The notes under the pieces are model-generated. The model saw only the letters and a list, made by a program, of their open reading frames with translations. It was not told the origin of the DNA and did not search any database. The position numbers were made by a program, and so were the translations under genes. 64,000 bases of DNA, taken from Flavobacteriales bacterium UBA6057 (lineage in GTDB: Bacteria; Bacteroidota; Bacteroidia; Flavobacteriales_G; Salibacteraceae). The first letter of the stretch is position 1, and every line of letters begins with the position of its first letter. Positions 25,757 to 33,913 of the stretch are shown here, piece after piece. Where the stretch lies: contig DIYJ01000011.1 in NCBI GenBank assembly GCA_002428995.1, positions 372,001 through 436,000 of the forward strand, in the 5' to 3' direction.

Positions 25757-27157
25757 ATGGTTTTCAGCAGCCCTTTGTTCCTCATCTATTTTCTGCCTGT
25801 GTTTCTGGCGGTGTACTTGCTTGCGCCCCGATCCTGGAAGAATGGTGTGGCGCTGTTGGCTAGCATTGCATTTTACACTTGGGGAGCTCCCAAGTTTGTT
25901 TTTGTGCTGTTGGTCAGTGGGGCATTGGATTATGTGATTTCCAGCCGCATGGCGCAGAACGCTGGTCAGCGCAAACAACTTCTGTGGCTCGGCCTTGCCG
26001 TCAATTTGGCCACGCTGGCAGCCTTCAAGTATTTCAACTTCTTTGTCGCCAACGTCCGGGATGTTTTTGAACTCATTGGGTGGCATTTTCCTGAACTGCT
26101 GACCATAGCGCTGCCCATTGGCATTTCGTTTTTCACCTTCCAAAAAGTCAGCTACCTGGTGGATGTATACCGGCAAGACACACCTCCTGCTCGCAGTCTC
26201 TGGGATTACCTTTTGTTTGTTTCACTCTTCCCACAGCTCATTGCAGGCCCCATCATTCGCTACAAAGACCTGGCTCGGCAGATTGTTGACCGTGGGGAGT
26301 CAGGCAACTGGAATCAACGTTTTGCCGGGCTCTTCCGATTCACCATCGGGTTGGCGAAGAAGGTTTTGATCGCAGATGCACTAGCGACACTGGCAGATCC
26401 GGCCTTTGAAGCTGAGGTGCTCAGTTCACCCGATGCATGGCTGGGGTTGATCGCCTACACCTTCCAGATTTACTTTGACTTTTCCGGTTACAGCGACATG
26501 GCCATTGGGCTGGGTCAGATGATGGGTTTTCGTTTCCCAGAAAACTTCAACTGTCCGTACATCGCCCGAGGCTTTCAGGACTTTTGGCAACGATGGCACA
26601 TCACGCTCAGTACCTGGATGCGAGACTACCTCTACATTCCTTTGGGGGGAAACCGAATTTCTGAAATTCTCACCCTCCGCAACCTGTGGATTGTTTTTCT
26701 GCTCTCCGGTTTGTGGCATGGCGCCAGTTGGAACTTTATCATCTGGGGAGCGTGGCATGGGGCCTTTCTTTCCATCGATCGGTTTACCGGCCTCTTCCGA
26801 AAGATGCCTCACTTTATGAGTGTGGCGCTCACCTTTTTCCTCGTTGCTTTTGGTTGGGTCTGGTTCAATGCTGAAACGGTTCCCAATGCCATCGAATACT
26901 ATCAGGCGCTCTTCTCGGTGAAAGGTTCGCTGAGCCTGGAAGTGGGAGGCAGAGAAGCATTCATCCTATTCCTCGCCATCGTGTTTTCTTTCTTTTCGGG
27001 GGCTTTGCAGAGCAAGGTTTTTGCTTTCCTCTCGGGTTCTGATAATCAGCCTTTGGAGGTTGTTGCCAAAGCCGTTTTGATCGCTGTGCTGTTGGTCCTT
27101 TGTCTTGGGCAACTGGCTGTAGCCGAAGGTCAGCCCTTCATTTACTTTCGCTTCTAG
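25757..27157 (+). CDS. MBOAT-family membrane O-acyltransferase (AlgI/DltB-like)
   Basis: The 466-residue polytopic protein starts at an ATG (MVFSSPLFLIYFLPVFLAVY), the usual beginning of AlgI-type proteins. Family motifs include LPIGISFFTFQKVSYLVDVY, LFPQLIAGPIIRYKDL, the segment FQIYFDFSGYSDMAIGLGQ and RWHITLSTWMRDYLYIPLGG. The active-site His is in FLLSGLWHGASWNFIIWG. MBOAT proteins move acyl groups across the inner membrane onto extracellular polymers such as polysaccharide or teichoic acid. The partner SGNH-type protein that often follows (AlgJ/AlgX-like) is not present here, so the acceptor is unknown. Confidence 0.92.
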   Translation: MVFSSPLFLIYFLPVFLAVYLLAPRSWKNGVALLASIAFYTWGAPKFVFVLLVSGALDYVISSRMAQNAGQRKQLLWLGLAVNLATLAAFKYFNFFVANVRDVFELIGWHFPELLTIALPIGISFFTFQKVSYLVDVYRQDTPPARSLWDYLLFVSLFPQLIAGPIIRYKDLARQIVDRGESGNWNQRFAGLFRFTIGLAKKVLIADALATLADPAFEAEVLSSPDAWLGLIAYTFQIYFDFSGYSDMAIGLGQMMGFRFPENFNCPYIARGFQDFWQRWHITLSTWMRDYLYIPLGGNRISEILTLRNLWIVFLLSGLWHGASWNFIIWGAWHGAFLSIDRFTGLFRKMPHFMSVALTFFLVAFGWVWFNAETVPNAIEYYQALFSVKGSLSLEVGGREAFILFLAIVFSFFSGALQSKVFAFLSGSDNQPLEVVAKAVLIAVLLVLCLGQLAVAEGQPFIYFRF

Positions 27158-27303
27158 TGTTGGGTGAAGGTTAGTGTTTTTGTGAACTACAGAGGACACA
27201 GAGAAGACACAGAGTTCTCAGAATTTCTTGTCTGTGTTCTTTGTGCGGGACTTCCTGCCATCTGTGGTTAATAAAAGTTCTCAAACAGGTCTCCACACCC
27301 TTC
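27158..27303. repeat. CACAGAG-type intergenic repeat
   Basis: The word ACAGAG recurs three times around 27187-27213, and a complementary TCTGTG word appears at about 27231. No gene is visible in the gap before ettA. Confidence 0.4.
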
Positions 27304-27311
27304 TATCTTTG
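27304..27311 (+). promoter_or_regulatory. TATCTTTG -7 box of ettA
   Basis: TATCTTTG lies 26 bases before the ettA ATG at 27338 and matches TAnnTTTG. A good -33 element was not identified. Confidence 0.5.
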
Positions 27312-27337
27312 CCGTCTTCCAAAAATCAGGAGCTCAC

Positions 27338-29029
27338 ATGTCAGACGATAAGAAGATCATTTTTTCCCTTCAGGGAGTCAGCAAAGTATATCCTCCGAGC
27401 AAGCAGGTACTCAAGAATATTTACCTCTCCTTTTTCTACGGAGCCAAGATCGGGATCATCGGTCTCAATGGTTCTGGTAAGTCTTCATTGTTGAAGATCA
27501 TTGCCGGGGTCGACAAGGAATTTCAGGGTGATCTGAGTTTCAGCCAAGGCTATCGGGTTGGATACCTCGAGCAGGAACCTGAGTTGGATGACAGCAAGAC
27601 CGTGATGGAAGTGGTCAAGGAAGGAGCCGCTGAGGTTACTGCACTGCTGGAAGAGTATGAGCAGATCAACAACGACTTCGGCTTGCCCGAGGTGTATGAA
27701 GATCCCGATAAGATGGAGAAGCTGATGGCACGTCAGGGTGAGCTTCAGGACAAGATTGATGCGGTGGGCGCCTGGGAGCTGGAGTCAAAGCTTGAGCGCG
27801 CCATGGATGCACTCCGGACACCCGAAGGTGATACTCCCATCAAAAACCTAAGTGGAGGAGAGCGCAGAAGAGTGGCGCTGTGCCGCCTGCTCATTCAACG
27901 CCCAGAAATCCTGTTGCTAGACGAACCTACCAACCACCTCGATGCCGAATCGGTGGATTGGCTTGAGCAACACCTCCAGGAATACGAAGGCACAGTGATC
28001 GCCATCACGCACGACCGCTACTTCCTGGACAATGTAGCCGGTTGGATTCTGGAGCTCGATCGTGGAGAAGGAATTCCATGGAAGGGTAACTACTCGTCCT
28101 GGCTTGATCAAAAATCCAAGCGTTTGGCGCAAGAAGAAAAGCAAGCCAGCAAGCGCCAGAAGACCCTGGAGCGAGAATTGGAATGGGTGCGCATGTCTCC
28201 GAAAGGTCGCCATGCGAAGAGCAAGGCCCGACTCGCCAATTACGATAAGATGATGGGCGAAGAGCAAAAGAGCCGTGAAGAACAGCTTGAGCTTTACATC
28301 CCACCCGGGCCGCGCCTCGGAAACAATGTCATTGAAGCCATCGATGTCAAAAAAGCATTTGGTGACAAGCTGCTTTACGAGAACCTCAACTTCAACTTGC
28401 CACCCGCAGGAATTGTAGGAATCATTGGGCCCAACGGAGCGGGTAAAACCACGCTTTTCCGCATGATCATGGAACAGCAGCAACCCGATGCCGGTGACTT
28501 CAAGCTCGGAGAAACCGTGAAGGTTGCCTACGTAGATCAGGCACATGAAGAGATCGATCCTGAGAAAACCGTGTGGGAAGTCATTAGCGGTGGCAATGAG
28601 ATCATTGAACTCGGTGACCGGGAGCTTAATTCCAGGGCCTACGTCAGCAAGTTCAACTTTGCCGGTAACGATCAAGGTAAGAAAGTGAAGGTGCTCAGCG
28701 GTGGTGAGCGCAACCGTCTCCACCTTGCCATGACCTTGAAAGAAGGCGCGAATGTGTTGCTGCTCGATGAGCCTACTAACGATCTGGACGTAAATACCCT
28801 CCGTGCCCTTGAGGAAGCATTGGAGAACTTTGCCGGATGTGCCGTAGTCATCAGTCACGACCGCTGGTTCCTCGACCGTATCTGCACGCACATTCTTGCA
28901 TTTGAAGGGGATAGTCAAGTTGTTTATTTCGAAGGTGGATACAGCGACTACGAAGAGAACCGCAAGAAGCGCCTGGGCGATGAAGGACCGAAACGAATCC
29001 GGTATAAGAAGCTGGGGAGTGTGAGTTAA
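27338..29029 (+). CDS. ettA: ABC-F translational throttle protein EttA
   Basis: The 563-residue protein has two ABC ATPase domains and no membrane part. Domain 1 has Walker A GLNGSGKSSLLKI, signature NLSGGERRRVALCRLL and Walker B EILLLDEPTNHLDAESVDWL. A linker with WVRMSPKGRHAKSKARL corresponds to the P-site tRNA-interaction motif. Domain 2 has GPNGAGKTTLFRMI, VLSGGERNRLHLAMTL and LLLDEPTNDLDVNTL. EttA binds the ribosomal E site and gates early elongation according to ATP/ADP balance. Its length and the opening (KIIFSLQGVSKVYPPSKQVL) fit EttA rather than other ABC-F types. It seems monocistronic. Confidence 0.95.
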   Translation: MSDDKKIIFSLQGVSKVYPPSKQVLKNIYLSFFYGAKIGIIGLNGSGKSSLLKIIAGVDKEFQGDLSFSQGYRVGYLEQEPELDDSKTVMEVVKEGAAEVTALLEEYEQINNDFGLPEVYEDPDKMEKLMARQGELQDKIDAVGAWELESKLERAMDALRTPEGDTPIKNLSGGERRRVALCRLLIQRPEILLLDEPTNHLDAESVDWLEQHLQEYEGTVIAITHDRYFLDNVAGWILELDRGEGIPWKGNYSSWLDQKSKRLAQEEKQASKRQKTLERELEWVRMSPKGRHAKSKARLANYDKMMGEEQKSREEQLELYIPPGPRLGNNVIEAIDVKKAFGDKLLYENLNFNLPPAGIVGIIGPNGAGKTTLFRMIMEQQQPDAGDFKLGETVKVAYVDQAHEEIDPEKTVWEVISGGNEIIELGDRELNSRAYVSKFNFAGNDQGKKVKVLSGGERNRLHLAMTLKEGANVLLLDEPTNDLDVNTLRALEEALENFAGCAVVISHDRWFLDRICTHILAFEGDSQVVYFEGGYSDYEENRKKRLGDEGPKRIRYKKLGSVS

Positions 29030-29035
29030 GAGAGC

Positions 29036-29210
29036 TGTCAGCTATCAGCCATCAGCCATCAGCGAAGAGTTATTGATGGAGTGCAAAGATCAAAGATTAA
29101 GGATCAAAGCAATTAGATGAACGTGCCGTTGATTGAGTTTGCAGTTGATATTGAGTTTGAGGTTTTTTTGCTCTTCCACGGTCCATGCTGAAAGCTGATA
29201 GCTAGAAGCT
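29036..29210. repeat. Heptamer-bracketed repeat cassette upstream of hisS
   Basis: The left arm 29036-29063 is four heptamers, TGTCAGC, TATCAGC, CATCAGC and CATCAGC. The inverted right arm 29187-29210 contains GCTGAAA, GCTGATA and GCTAGAA. Between them, at 29081-29170, is a third copy of the compound repeat seen at 5139-5390: GATCAAA-type heptamers, a spacer with GTGCCG, then TTGAG/TTTGAG-type hexamers. The right arm ends on the first base of the hisS -7 box. No gene is seen in this gap. Confidence 0.65.
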
Positions 29211-29217
29211 ATTTTTG
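29210..29217 (+). promoter_or_regulatory. TATTTTTG -7 box of hisS
   Basis: TATTTTTG matches TAnnTTTG and ends 7 bases before the hisS ATG at 29225, implying a very short leader. The repeat arm adjoins it directly, and no -33 TTG is at the usual distance. Confidence 0.45.
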
Positions 29218-29224
29218 CCGCCTT

Positions 29225-30961
29225 ATGGCAAACAAACCATCCATCCCCAAGGGAACGCGAGACTTTCTGCCCGAGCAGAGCCTCAGGCGTGAATACATTT
29301 TCGATACTGCCCGAATGGCCTTTCAGTTGTACGGTTATCAGCCGATTGAGACTCCCGCTATGGAGAACCTTGATACGCTCATGGGTAAGTATGGAGAAGA
29401 AGGTGATCGGTTGATTTTTAAGGTTTTGGATAGTGCGGACAAGCCTAATCGAACCATTCAAAAAGAAATATCTCCATCGAATATCAGCCCTGTTTATGAA
29501 GAGTATATCTCTAGCATTGGGGCAGATATTGCTCAACGAGTTGGAACGCTTTTACAGTCACAAGATGAGAACCCCTCGAAACAAGTCGTTGATAACCTTA
29601 GAATCCAAATAGAAGAATCTAAACCTGATCATATAAAAGATGATTTAGGTGTCGAGATTCATAAGATACTGTTGGAATACTTGTTCGACTCGAGGCCAAC
29701 AGAAAAGGCTAATGAGCTAGATGAAAGTCTCATTCAGTCGTACGCTGGTAAACCTGATGCATTAAAAATGGTAACAGCTTACTTAGGATTCTCGATGCAG
29801 TCAACGGGACTTAGGCGATTATTTGCGACTGCTATAACTGCTTTCTCCGATAGAATTGGCATGCTTTTGTCTGAAAAAGCCCTTCGTTACGACCTCACCG
29901 TGCCCTTTGCCCGCTTTGTCGTACAACACCAGAATGACCTTTCCTTTCCGTTCAAGCGCTACCAGATTCAACCGGTCTGGCGAGCCGATCGACCGCAGCG
30001 TGGCCGATATCGGGAGTTCTATCAGTGTGATGTCGATGTCATTGGCAGCGATTCGCTGTTGAATGAGGCAGAGCTGATTTGCATCATCAGCGATGTGTTC
30101 AATAAACTCGGTCTTGGAGACATCAGCATTCGCCTCAACAATCGCAAGATCCTGAGCGGCATAGCGGAGTCTGCGGGTTTGAGTGGTTACTTCCAGGAGA
30201 TGACAGTGGCGATTGATAAGCTCGATAAAATCGGAGTGGACGGAGTGAAGGAAGAAATGCTCAAACGCGGCTTGCCCGAGCAAGGTGTGAAGAAGGTACT
30301 CGACCACCTCAAGCGCAAAGGCGACCCCGACACGGTCCTGAGAATGTTGCAAGGCGCGATGACCGGAGTAGAGGAAGCGCTGCGCGGTATCGATGAAATG
30401 AAGAAAGTGCTCAAAGCCCTGCCTGCTGAGGTGAAGTCCAAAGTTGAAATTGACCTTACCCTTGCCCGTGGATTGAACTATTACACCGGGGCCATCATCG
30501 AAGTAGGGCATCCTGAATTTCCATCCAGCATCTGCGGTGGTGGACGCTACGATGATCTAACGGGCATTTTTGGCCTCTCCAATATGAGTGGAGTAGGAGT
30601 GTCCTTTGGAGCCGATCGCATCTACGATTTGATGGAAGCGAAAGGACTCTTTCCCGATTCATTGAAGGCAGCGAGCGAAGTACTGTTTGTAAACTTTGGT
30701 TCTGAAGAGGCGGAGGCCTGCCTTCGGTTGGCAGCTGAATTGCGAGCCAATGACTTCTCTGCGGAAGTCTATCCAGACGAGGCGAAGATGAAGAAGCAAA
30801 TGAAGTATGCGGACGCCAAGGGATTTGCTTACACGGTGATGATGGGAAGCGAAGAATTGAAAAACGAACAAGTACAAGTGAAGGAAATGAAGAGCGGAGA
30901 TCAGTTTACTGTGATGCAGAAGGACTTGTGTAATTTCCTCATCGAAAAAACACGCGCATGA
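29225..30961 (+). CDS. hisS: Histidyl-tRNA synthetase with AT-rich internal insertion
   Basis: The class II synthetase attaches histidine to tRNA-His. Recognisable parts are the N-terminus KPSIPKGTRDFLPEQSLRRE, motif 1 region PIETPAMENLDTLMGKYGEEG, motif 2 ALRYDLTVPFARFV with RYQIQPVWRADRPQRGRYREF, the His-A motif LARGLNYYTGAIIEV, motif 3 GVGVSFGADRIYDLM and a C-terminal anticodon-binding domain. The length is 578 residues against about 450-460 usually. Residues about 71-215 (29435-29869) replace a linker of perhaps 25 residues between LIFKVLDS and SEKALRYDL. That segment is about 39% GC against 53-55% in the flanks by hand count. The frame is intact. The hutH start overlaps the stop. Confidence 0.95.
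   Translation: MANKPSIPKGTRDFLPEQSLRREYIFDTARMAFQLYGYQPIETPAMENLDTLMGKYGEEGDRLIFKVLDSADKPNRTIQKEISPSNISPVYEEYISSIGADIAQRVGTLLQSQDENPSKQVVDNLRIQIEESKPDHIKDDLGVEIHKILLEYLFDSRPTEKANELDESLIQSYAGKPDALKMVTAYLGFSMQSTGLRRLFATAITAFSDRIGMLLSEKALRYDLTVPFARFVVQHQNDLSFPFKRYQIQPVWRADRPQRGRYREFYQCDVDVIGSDSLLNEAELICIISDVFNKLGLGDISIRLNNRKILSGIAESAGLSGYFQEMTVAIDKLDKIGVDGVKEEMLKRGLPEQGVKKVLDHLKRKGDPDTVLRMLQGAMTGVEEALRGIDEMKKVLKALPAEVKSKVEIDLTLARGLNYYTGAIIEVGHPEFPSSICGGGRYDDLTGIFGLSNMSGVGVSFGADRIYDLMEAKGLFPDSLKAASEVLFVNFGSEEAEACLRLAAELRANDFSAEVYPDEAKMKKQMKYADAKGFAYTVMMGSEELKNEQVQVKEMKSGDQFTVMQKDLCNFLIEKTRA
29435..29869 (+). other. AT-rich foreign-looking insertion within hisS
   Basis: This in-frame segment of about 145 codons is distinctly AT-rich (six full lines counted give 142 of 360 G+C) and uses codons such as ATA, TTA and AGA that are rare in the flanks. 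The peptide is hydrophilic and helical (VYEEYISSIGADIAQRVGTL, IQIEESKPDHIKDDLG). It lacks intein splice residues and any homing-endonuclease motif I know. I do not recognise the domain. Confidence 0.7.
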
Positions 30962-32430
30962 TAGAGTTGGAGCATCGACACTACCGCATTTCCGAAGTTG
31001 GAGATTTGGTGCAATCCGGAGAACCTCTGCGACTGTCGGCAGAACTGGCTGAGTGCATCCGGAAAGGCAGAGCGTTTCTTGAAGACTACATCGAACGGGC
31101 TGAACAACCCATTTACGGAATCAACACCGGCTTCGGGTCATTGTGTGATACGGAGATATCGCGAGACGACCTGAACACCTTGCAGCGCAACCTTGTGATG
31201 TCTCATGCATGCGGAACAGGCGCGTTGGTTCCTTCTGGCATCGTTCGCCACATGATGGTGCTGAAGGTGCTTGGCCTTTCCAAAGGCAACAGCGGAGTGC
31301 GGTTGGAGACGGTAACCCAATTGATTGAGCTCTACAATCGAGACATTATCCCCGTAGTGTATGAGCAGGGCTCGCTCGGAGCTTCCGGTGACCTGGCTCC
31401 TCTGGCCCATCTCTCGCTTCCGCTGTTGGGAATGGGAGAAGTGTATTACAAAGGAGATCGATGTTCGGCAGCGCATGCGTTGAATCTAGAGCAGATTGCC
31501 CCCATTGAGTTGGGCGCGAAGGAAGGTTTGGCATTGCTCAACGGAACGCAGTTTATGGCAGCCTATGCCACGGTGATTCTTCACGGCCTTGAGCGTTGGG
31601 TGGACCAGGGTGAGCAGGTGGCAGCGCTTTCGTTTGATGCTTTTGAAGGGCGCATCAATGCCTTTGACGATGCTGTGCACGTATTGAGACCTCATACCGG
31701 TCAGCGCGATACGGCCCGCATCATGAGAGAGATTCTCAGTGATTCTGAATGGATCAAACAACCAAAACAGCATGTTCAGGATCCTTACTCGTTCCGCTGT
31801 ATCCCACAGGTGCATGGCACCAGCAAGGATTCCATCGAGTATGTGCGATCTGTGGTGGAGACCGAAATCAATTCTGTGACCGACAATCCCACCTTGATTC
31901 CTGACGAGGACAAAATCATTTCAGCAGGGAATTTCCACGGTCAGCCCTTGGCCCTGGCTCTGGACTTTTTGTGCATTGCCATGGCGGAACTCGCCAGCAT
32001 TTCAGAACGAAGGGTTTATAAGTTGATTTCCGGGCAGCGGGGATTACCTGCCTACCTGGTGGCGGACCCTGGTTTGAACAGTGGAATGATGATCGCCCAA
32101 TACTCGGCCGCTTCTATTGTCAGTCAAAACAAACAACTCTGCACCCCGAGTTCGGTCGATACCATTGACTCTTCAAATGGTCAGGAAGACCATGTGAGCA
32201 TGGGAGCGAATGGCGCCACCAAGGCCTATCGTGTTTTTGAAAACTACCAGAGAGTAGTGGCTATCGAACTGTTGAATGCCGCTCAGGCTGCGGATTTTAG
32301 AACCGGAAAGTCTTCTTCAGAATTGGAGCGACTCCGGTCAGAATACCGTGAGCATGTAACCTTCATGGAGTCTGATGAGGTCATTCATCTGAAGATTGAA
32401 GCCAGCGTACTCTTCCTGAAGAACCGTTAA
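30958..32430 (+). CDS. hutH: Histidine ammonia-lyase
   Basis: The 490-residue enzyme eliminates ammonia from L-histidine to give urocanate, the first step of histidine catabolism. The MIO cofactor triad Ala142-Ser143-Gly144 sits in QGSLGASGDLAPLAHLSLP. Tyr53 (YGINTGFGSL), His83 (VMSHACGTG, the histidine-specific marker), the YxxR pair in DPYSFRCIPQVHG and Glu410 in NGQEDHVSMG are all present, so it is a histidine rather than a tyrosine or phenylalanine lyase. The start ATG overlaps the hisS stop as ATGA. No hutU, hutI or hutG is in the window, which is unusual for a complete pathway but not for dispersed Bacteroidota genes. Confidence 0.93.
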   Translation: MIELEHRHYRISEVGDLVQSGEPLRLSAELAECIRKGRAFLEDYIERAEQPIYGINTGFGSLCDTEISRDDLNTLQRNLVMSHACGTGALVPSGIVRHMMVLKVLGLSKGNSGVRLETVTQLIELYNRDIIPVVYEQGSLGASGDLAPLAHLSLPLLGMGEVYYKGDRCSAAHALNLEQIAPIELGAKEGLALLNGTQFMAAYATVILHGLERWVDQGEQVAALSFDAFEGRINAFDDAVHVLRPHTGQRDTARIMREILSDSEWIKQPKQHVQDPYSFRCIPQVHGTSKDSIEYVRSVVETEINSVTDNPTLIPDEDKIISAGNFHGQPLALALDFLCIAMAELASISERRVYKLISGQRGLPAYLVADPGLNSGMMIAQYSAASIVSQNKQLCTPSSVDTIDSSNGQEDHVSMGANGATKAYRVFENYQRVVAIELLNAAQAADFRTGKSSSELERLRSEYREHVTFMESDEVIHLKIEASVLFLKNR

Positions 32431-32470
32431 AAAGAGCTCATCTCTACAAGTCTATTTCCTGGATTAAATT

Positions 32471-32487
32471 AGTTTATATCATAAACT
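32471..32487. promoter_or_regulatory. Perfect palindrome, candidate operator
   Basis: AGTTTAT and ATAAACT are 7-base inverted repeats separated by ATC. The site sits directly upstream of the -7 box TACATTTG (32492-32499), inside the expected -33 to -7 spacer, 29 bases before the ATG of the small membrane protein. The winged-helix protein two genes down is the natural candidate to bind it. Confidence 0.5.
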
Positions 32488-32491
32488 GTTT

Positions 32492-32499
32492 TACATTTG
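32492..32499 (+). promoter_or_regulatory. TACATTTG -7 box of membrane-protein/regulator operon
   Basis: It matches TAnnTTTG and lies 16 bases before the ATG at 32516. The adjoining palindrome suggests repression at this promoter. Confidence 0.5.
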
Positions 32500-32515
32500 A
32501 TGAAAATTCAGAATC

Positions 32516-33100
32516 ATGACCGATACAAAACCATCCATGTCAGCAGATCAAAGCATGCAGATCATCAAGGAGATGATCAACAAGGCCCGATTCAATTTCA
32601 GTCGCGCCAGTTTCTATTTCATCCTGTGGGGAACCTTGCTCATCGGGGCGGCTCTTTTTGAGTTCTATATGGGCCACATCGTAGAAAGTCAGTGGGCTTA
32701 TGTGGCATGGCCTGTTGTAGGCATGATGGGTGGAATTGCAAGCTTTGTGTTTGGAGCACGCAGTGAGCGCAAAGAAGCACTGACACACCTCGATCGAGTA
32801 TATGCCGGTATATGGATCACCTACTTCGCAACCTTGGCCTTGTTTCTTATTGGATCTGTGAGCCAGCACATCAATCCTGGGAGCCAGGTGATGGTACTCA
32901 CCGGATTTCCTACGTTCCTGACCGGCTTTGTACTGCGTTTCCGCCCACTCATCATCGGAGGCTGCGGATTTTGGGTACTTGGATTTGCAAGCCTTTTTAT
33001 TCTCAAGGATTATGGCTCTTTGATCTTTGCCGTGAGCATCGTTCAGGGTTACCTCATTCCAGGCTTGCTCATGCGAAACATCAAGCGTGACCATGTTTAG
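32516..33100 (+). CDS. Polytopic membrane protein paired with winged-helix regulator
   Basis: The 194-residue protein has a short soluble N-terminus (QSMQIIKEMINKARFNFSRA), then about five or six hydrophobic segments, for example FYFILWGTLLIGAALFEFY, WPVVGMMGGIASFVFGA and FIL/IIGGCGFWVLGFASLF. Its stop overlaps the start of a small winged-helix regulator. Such pairs of a short membrane protein and a one-domain regulator are common in Bacteroidota and may sense membrane state, but the role is unproven. No named family is claimed. Confidence 0.7.
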   Translation: MTDTKPSMSADQSMQIIKEMINKARFNFSRASFYFILWGTLLIGAALFEFYMGHIVESQWAYVAWPVVGMMGGIASFVFGARSERKEALTHLDRVYAGIWITYFATLALFLIGSVSQHINPGSQVMVLTGFPTFLTGFVLRFRPLIIGGCGFWVLGFASLFILKDYGSLIFAVSIVQGYLIPGLLMRNIKRDHV

Positions 33101-33383
33101 TCGGCTCGATCCATTATTGCATTCTCCATTGCGATTGGCGGTGATGTCCTTGCTCATCAGCGTGGAGAAGGCTGACTTTAACTTTCTGAAGGAAAAAACG
33201 GAATCCACAGCCGGCAATCTCAGTGTTCAGATCACCAAGCTGGAGCAGGCCGGTTACGTAGCTGTTACCAAAGGTTACAAAGGCAAGCGGCCTCATACCA
33301 GTTGCCAGATCACACCAAAAGGTGAGAAGGCCTTTGAGGCCTATGTGAATTCCATCAACAACTACATCAATCCCTCGAAATGA
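33093..33383 (+). CDS. Small winged-helix DNA-binding regulator
   Basis: The ATG at 33093 is preferred to a GTG at 33087; the gene overlaps the previous one by 8 bases. The 96-residue protein is a single winged helix: LDPLLHSPLRLAVMSLLISV, then the recognition region TESTAGNLSVQITKLEQAGY and a wing GKRPHTSCQITPKGEKAF. This resembles the HTH_34/MarR-like single-domain regulators. No ligand domain is attached, so signal input probably comes through the co-transcribed membrane protein or a dimer partner. Autoregulation through the palindrome at 32471 is inferred. Confidence 0.85.
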   Translation: MFSRLDPLLHSPLRLAVMSLLISVEKADFNFLKEKTESTAGNLSVQITKLEQAGYVAVTKGYKGKRPHTSCQITPKGEKAFEAYVNSINNYINPSK

Positions 33384-33442
33384 GCATTCGACTGGCTCGT
33401 TTCGGGTTTGATGTTCACTTTTGCGTCTAAAGCCGATAGACG

Positions 33443-33859
33443 TTGAGAACATTTGAGAGCAAGCTGCGCGTGCGCTATGCAGAGACGGACCGCATGGGTT
33501 ACTGTTACTACGGAAACTTTGCTGCCTACTTCGAGGTGGCTCGGGTAGAAGCGTTGCGAGAGCTGGGGGTGAGCTACAGAGATTTGGAAGATGACGGGAT
33601 CATTCTTCCGGTACTCGAATATCAGATCAAGTATTTCAAGCCGGCTTATTACGATGAAGAGCTTCGCATTGAAACCGTGATCGAAGCGCTGAAAGGTCCT
33701 CGAATCTATTTCTCTTACAAAACCTACAATGAGAAAAACGAGGTTTTGAATGCAGCCACTACCACGCTCGTGTTTGCGAGCTTCGAAACCAAACGTCCCA
33801 TCAATCCGCCTACTGACTTGCTGCAAATGATTGAGGCCGCTGCTAACAGCGAGGATTGA
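33443..33859 (+). CDS. Hot-dog acyl-CoA thioesterase (YbgC/FadM-like)
   Basis: The protein has 138 residues and starts at a TTG (33443); an in-frame TAG at 33437 excludes any earlier start and the next Met is inside the fold. The motif VRYAETDRMGYCYYGNFAAY contains the catalytic Asp/Tyr-His-type region of 4-hydroxybenzoyl-CoA thioesterase-like enzymes (here with Tyr-Gly-Asn in place of the more usual His-x-x-Asn). It continues with ARVEALRELGVSYRDLE. Such enzymes hydrolyse acyl-CoA thioesters in the cytoplasm. The His substitution leaves the catalytic detail uncertain, although this YYGN form is frequent in Bacteroidota. Confidence 0.85.
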   Translation: MRTFESKLRVRYAETDRMGYCYYGNFAAYFEVARVEALRELGVSYRDLEDDGIILPVLEYQIKYFKPAYYDEELRIETVIEALKGPRIYFSYKTYNEKNEVLNAATTTLVFASFETKRPINPPTDLLQMIEAAANSED

Positions 33860-33913
33860 ATTCTTTCTTGACGCTCTGGGCTGTTCATGCATGGGAGTTG
33901 TCAAATTTGCGCA

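Noticed and set aside
25622..26176. Minus-strand 184-codon open frame over the inverted repeat and MBOAT start
   Set aside because: It is mostly antisense to a firmly recognised MBOAT gene and has low-complexity, charged composition typical of shadow frames.
27917..28918. Minus-strand 333-codon open frame
   Set aside because: Antisense to ettA; a consequence of codon bias in the real gene.
29036..29210. CRISPR array
   Set aside because: The repeats are 7-base tandem units without unique spacers of uniform length and there are no cas genes.
29435..29869. Intein or group I/II intron in hisS
   Set aside because: The frame stays open through it, but there is no Cys/Ser at the entry, no His-Asn at the exit and no homing endonuclease motif, so splicing is not supported.
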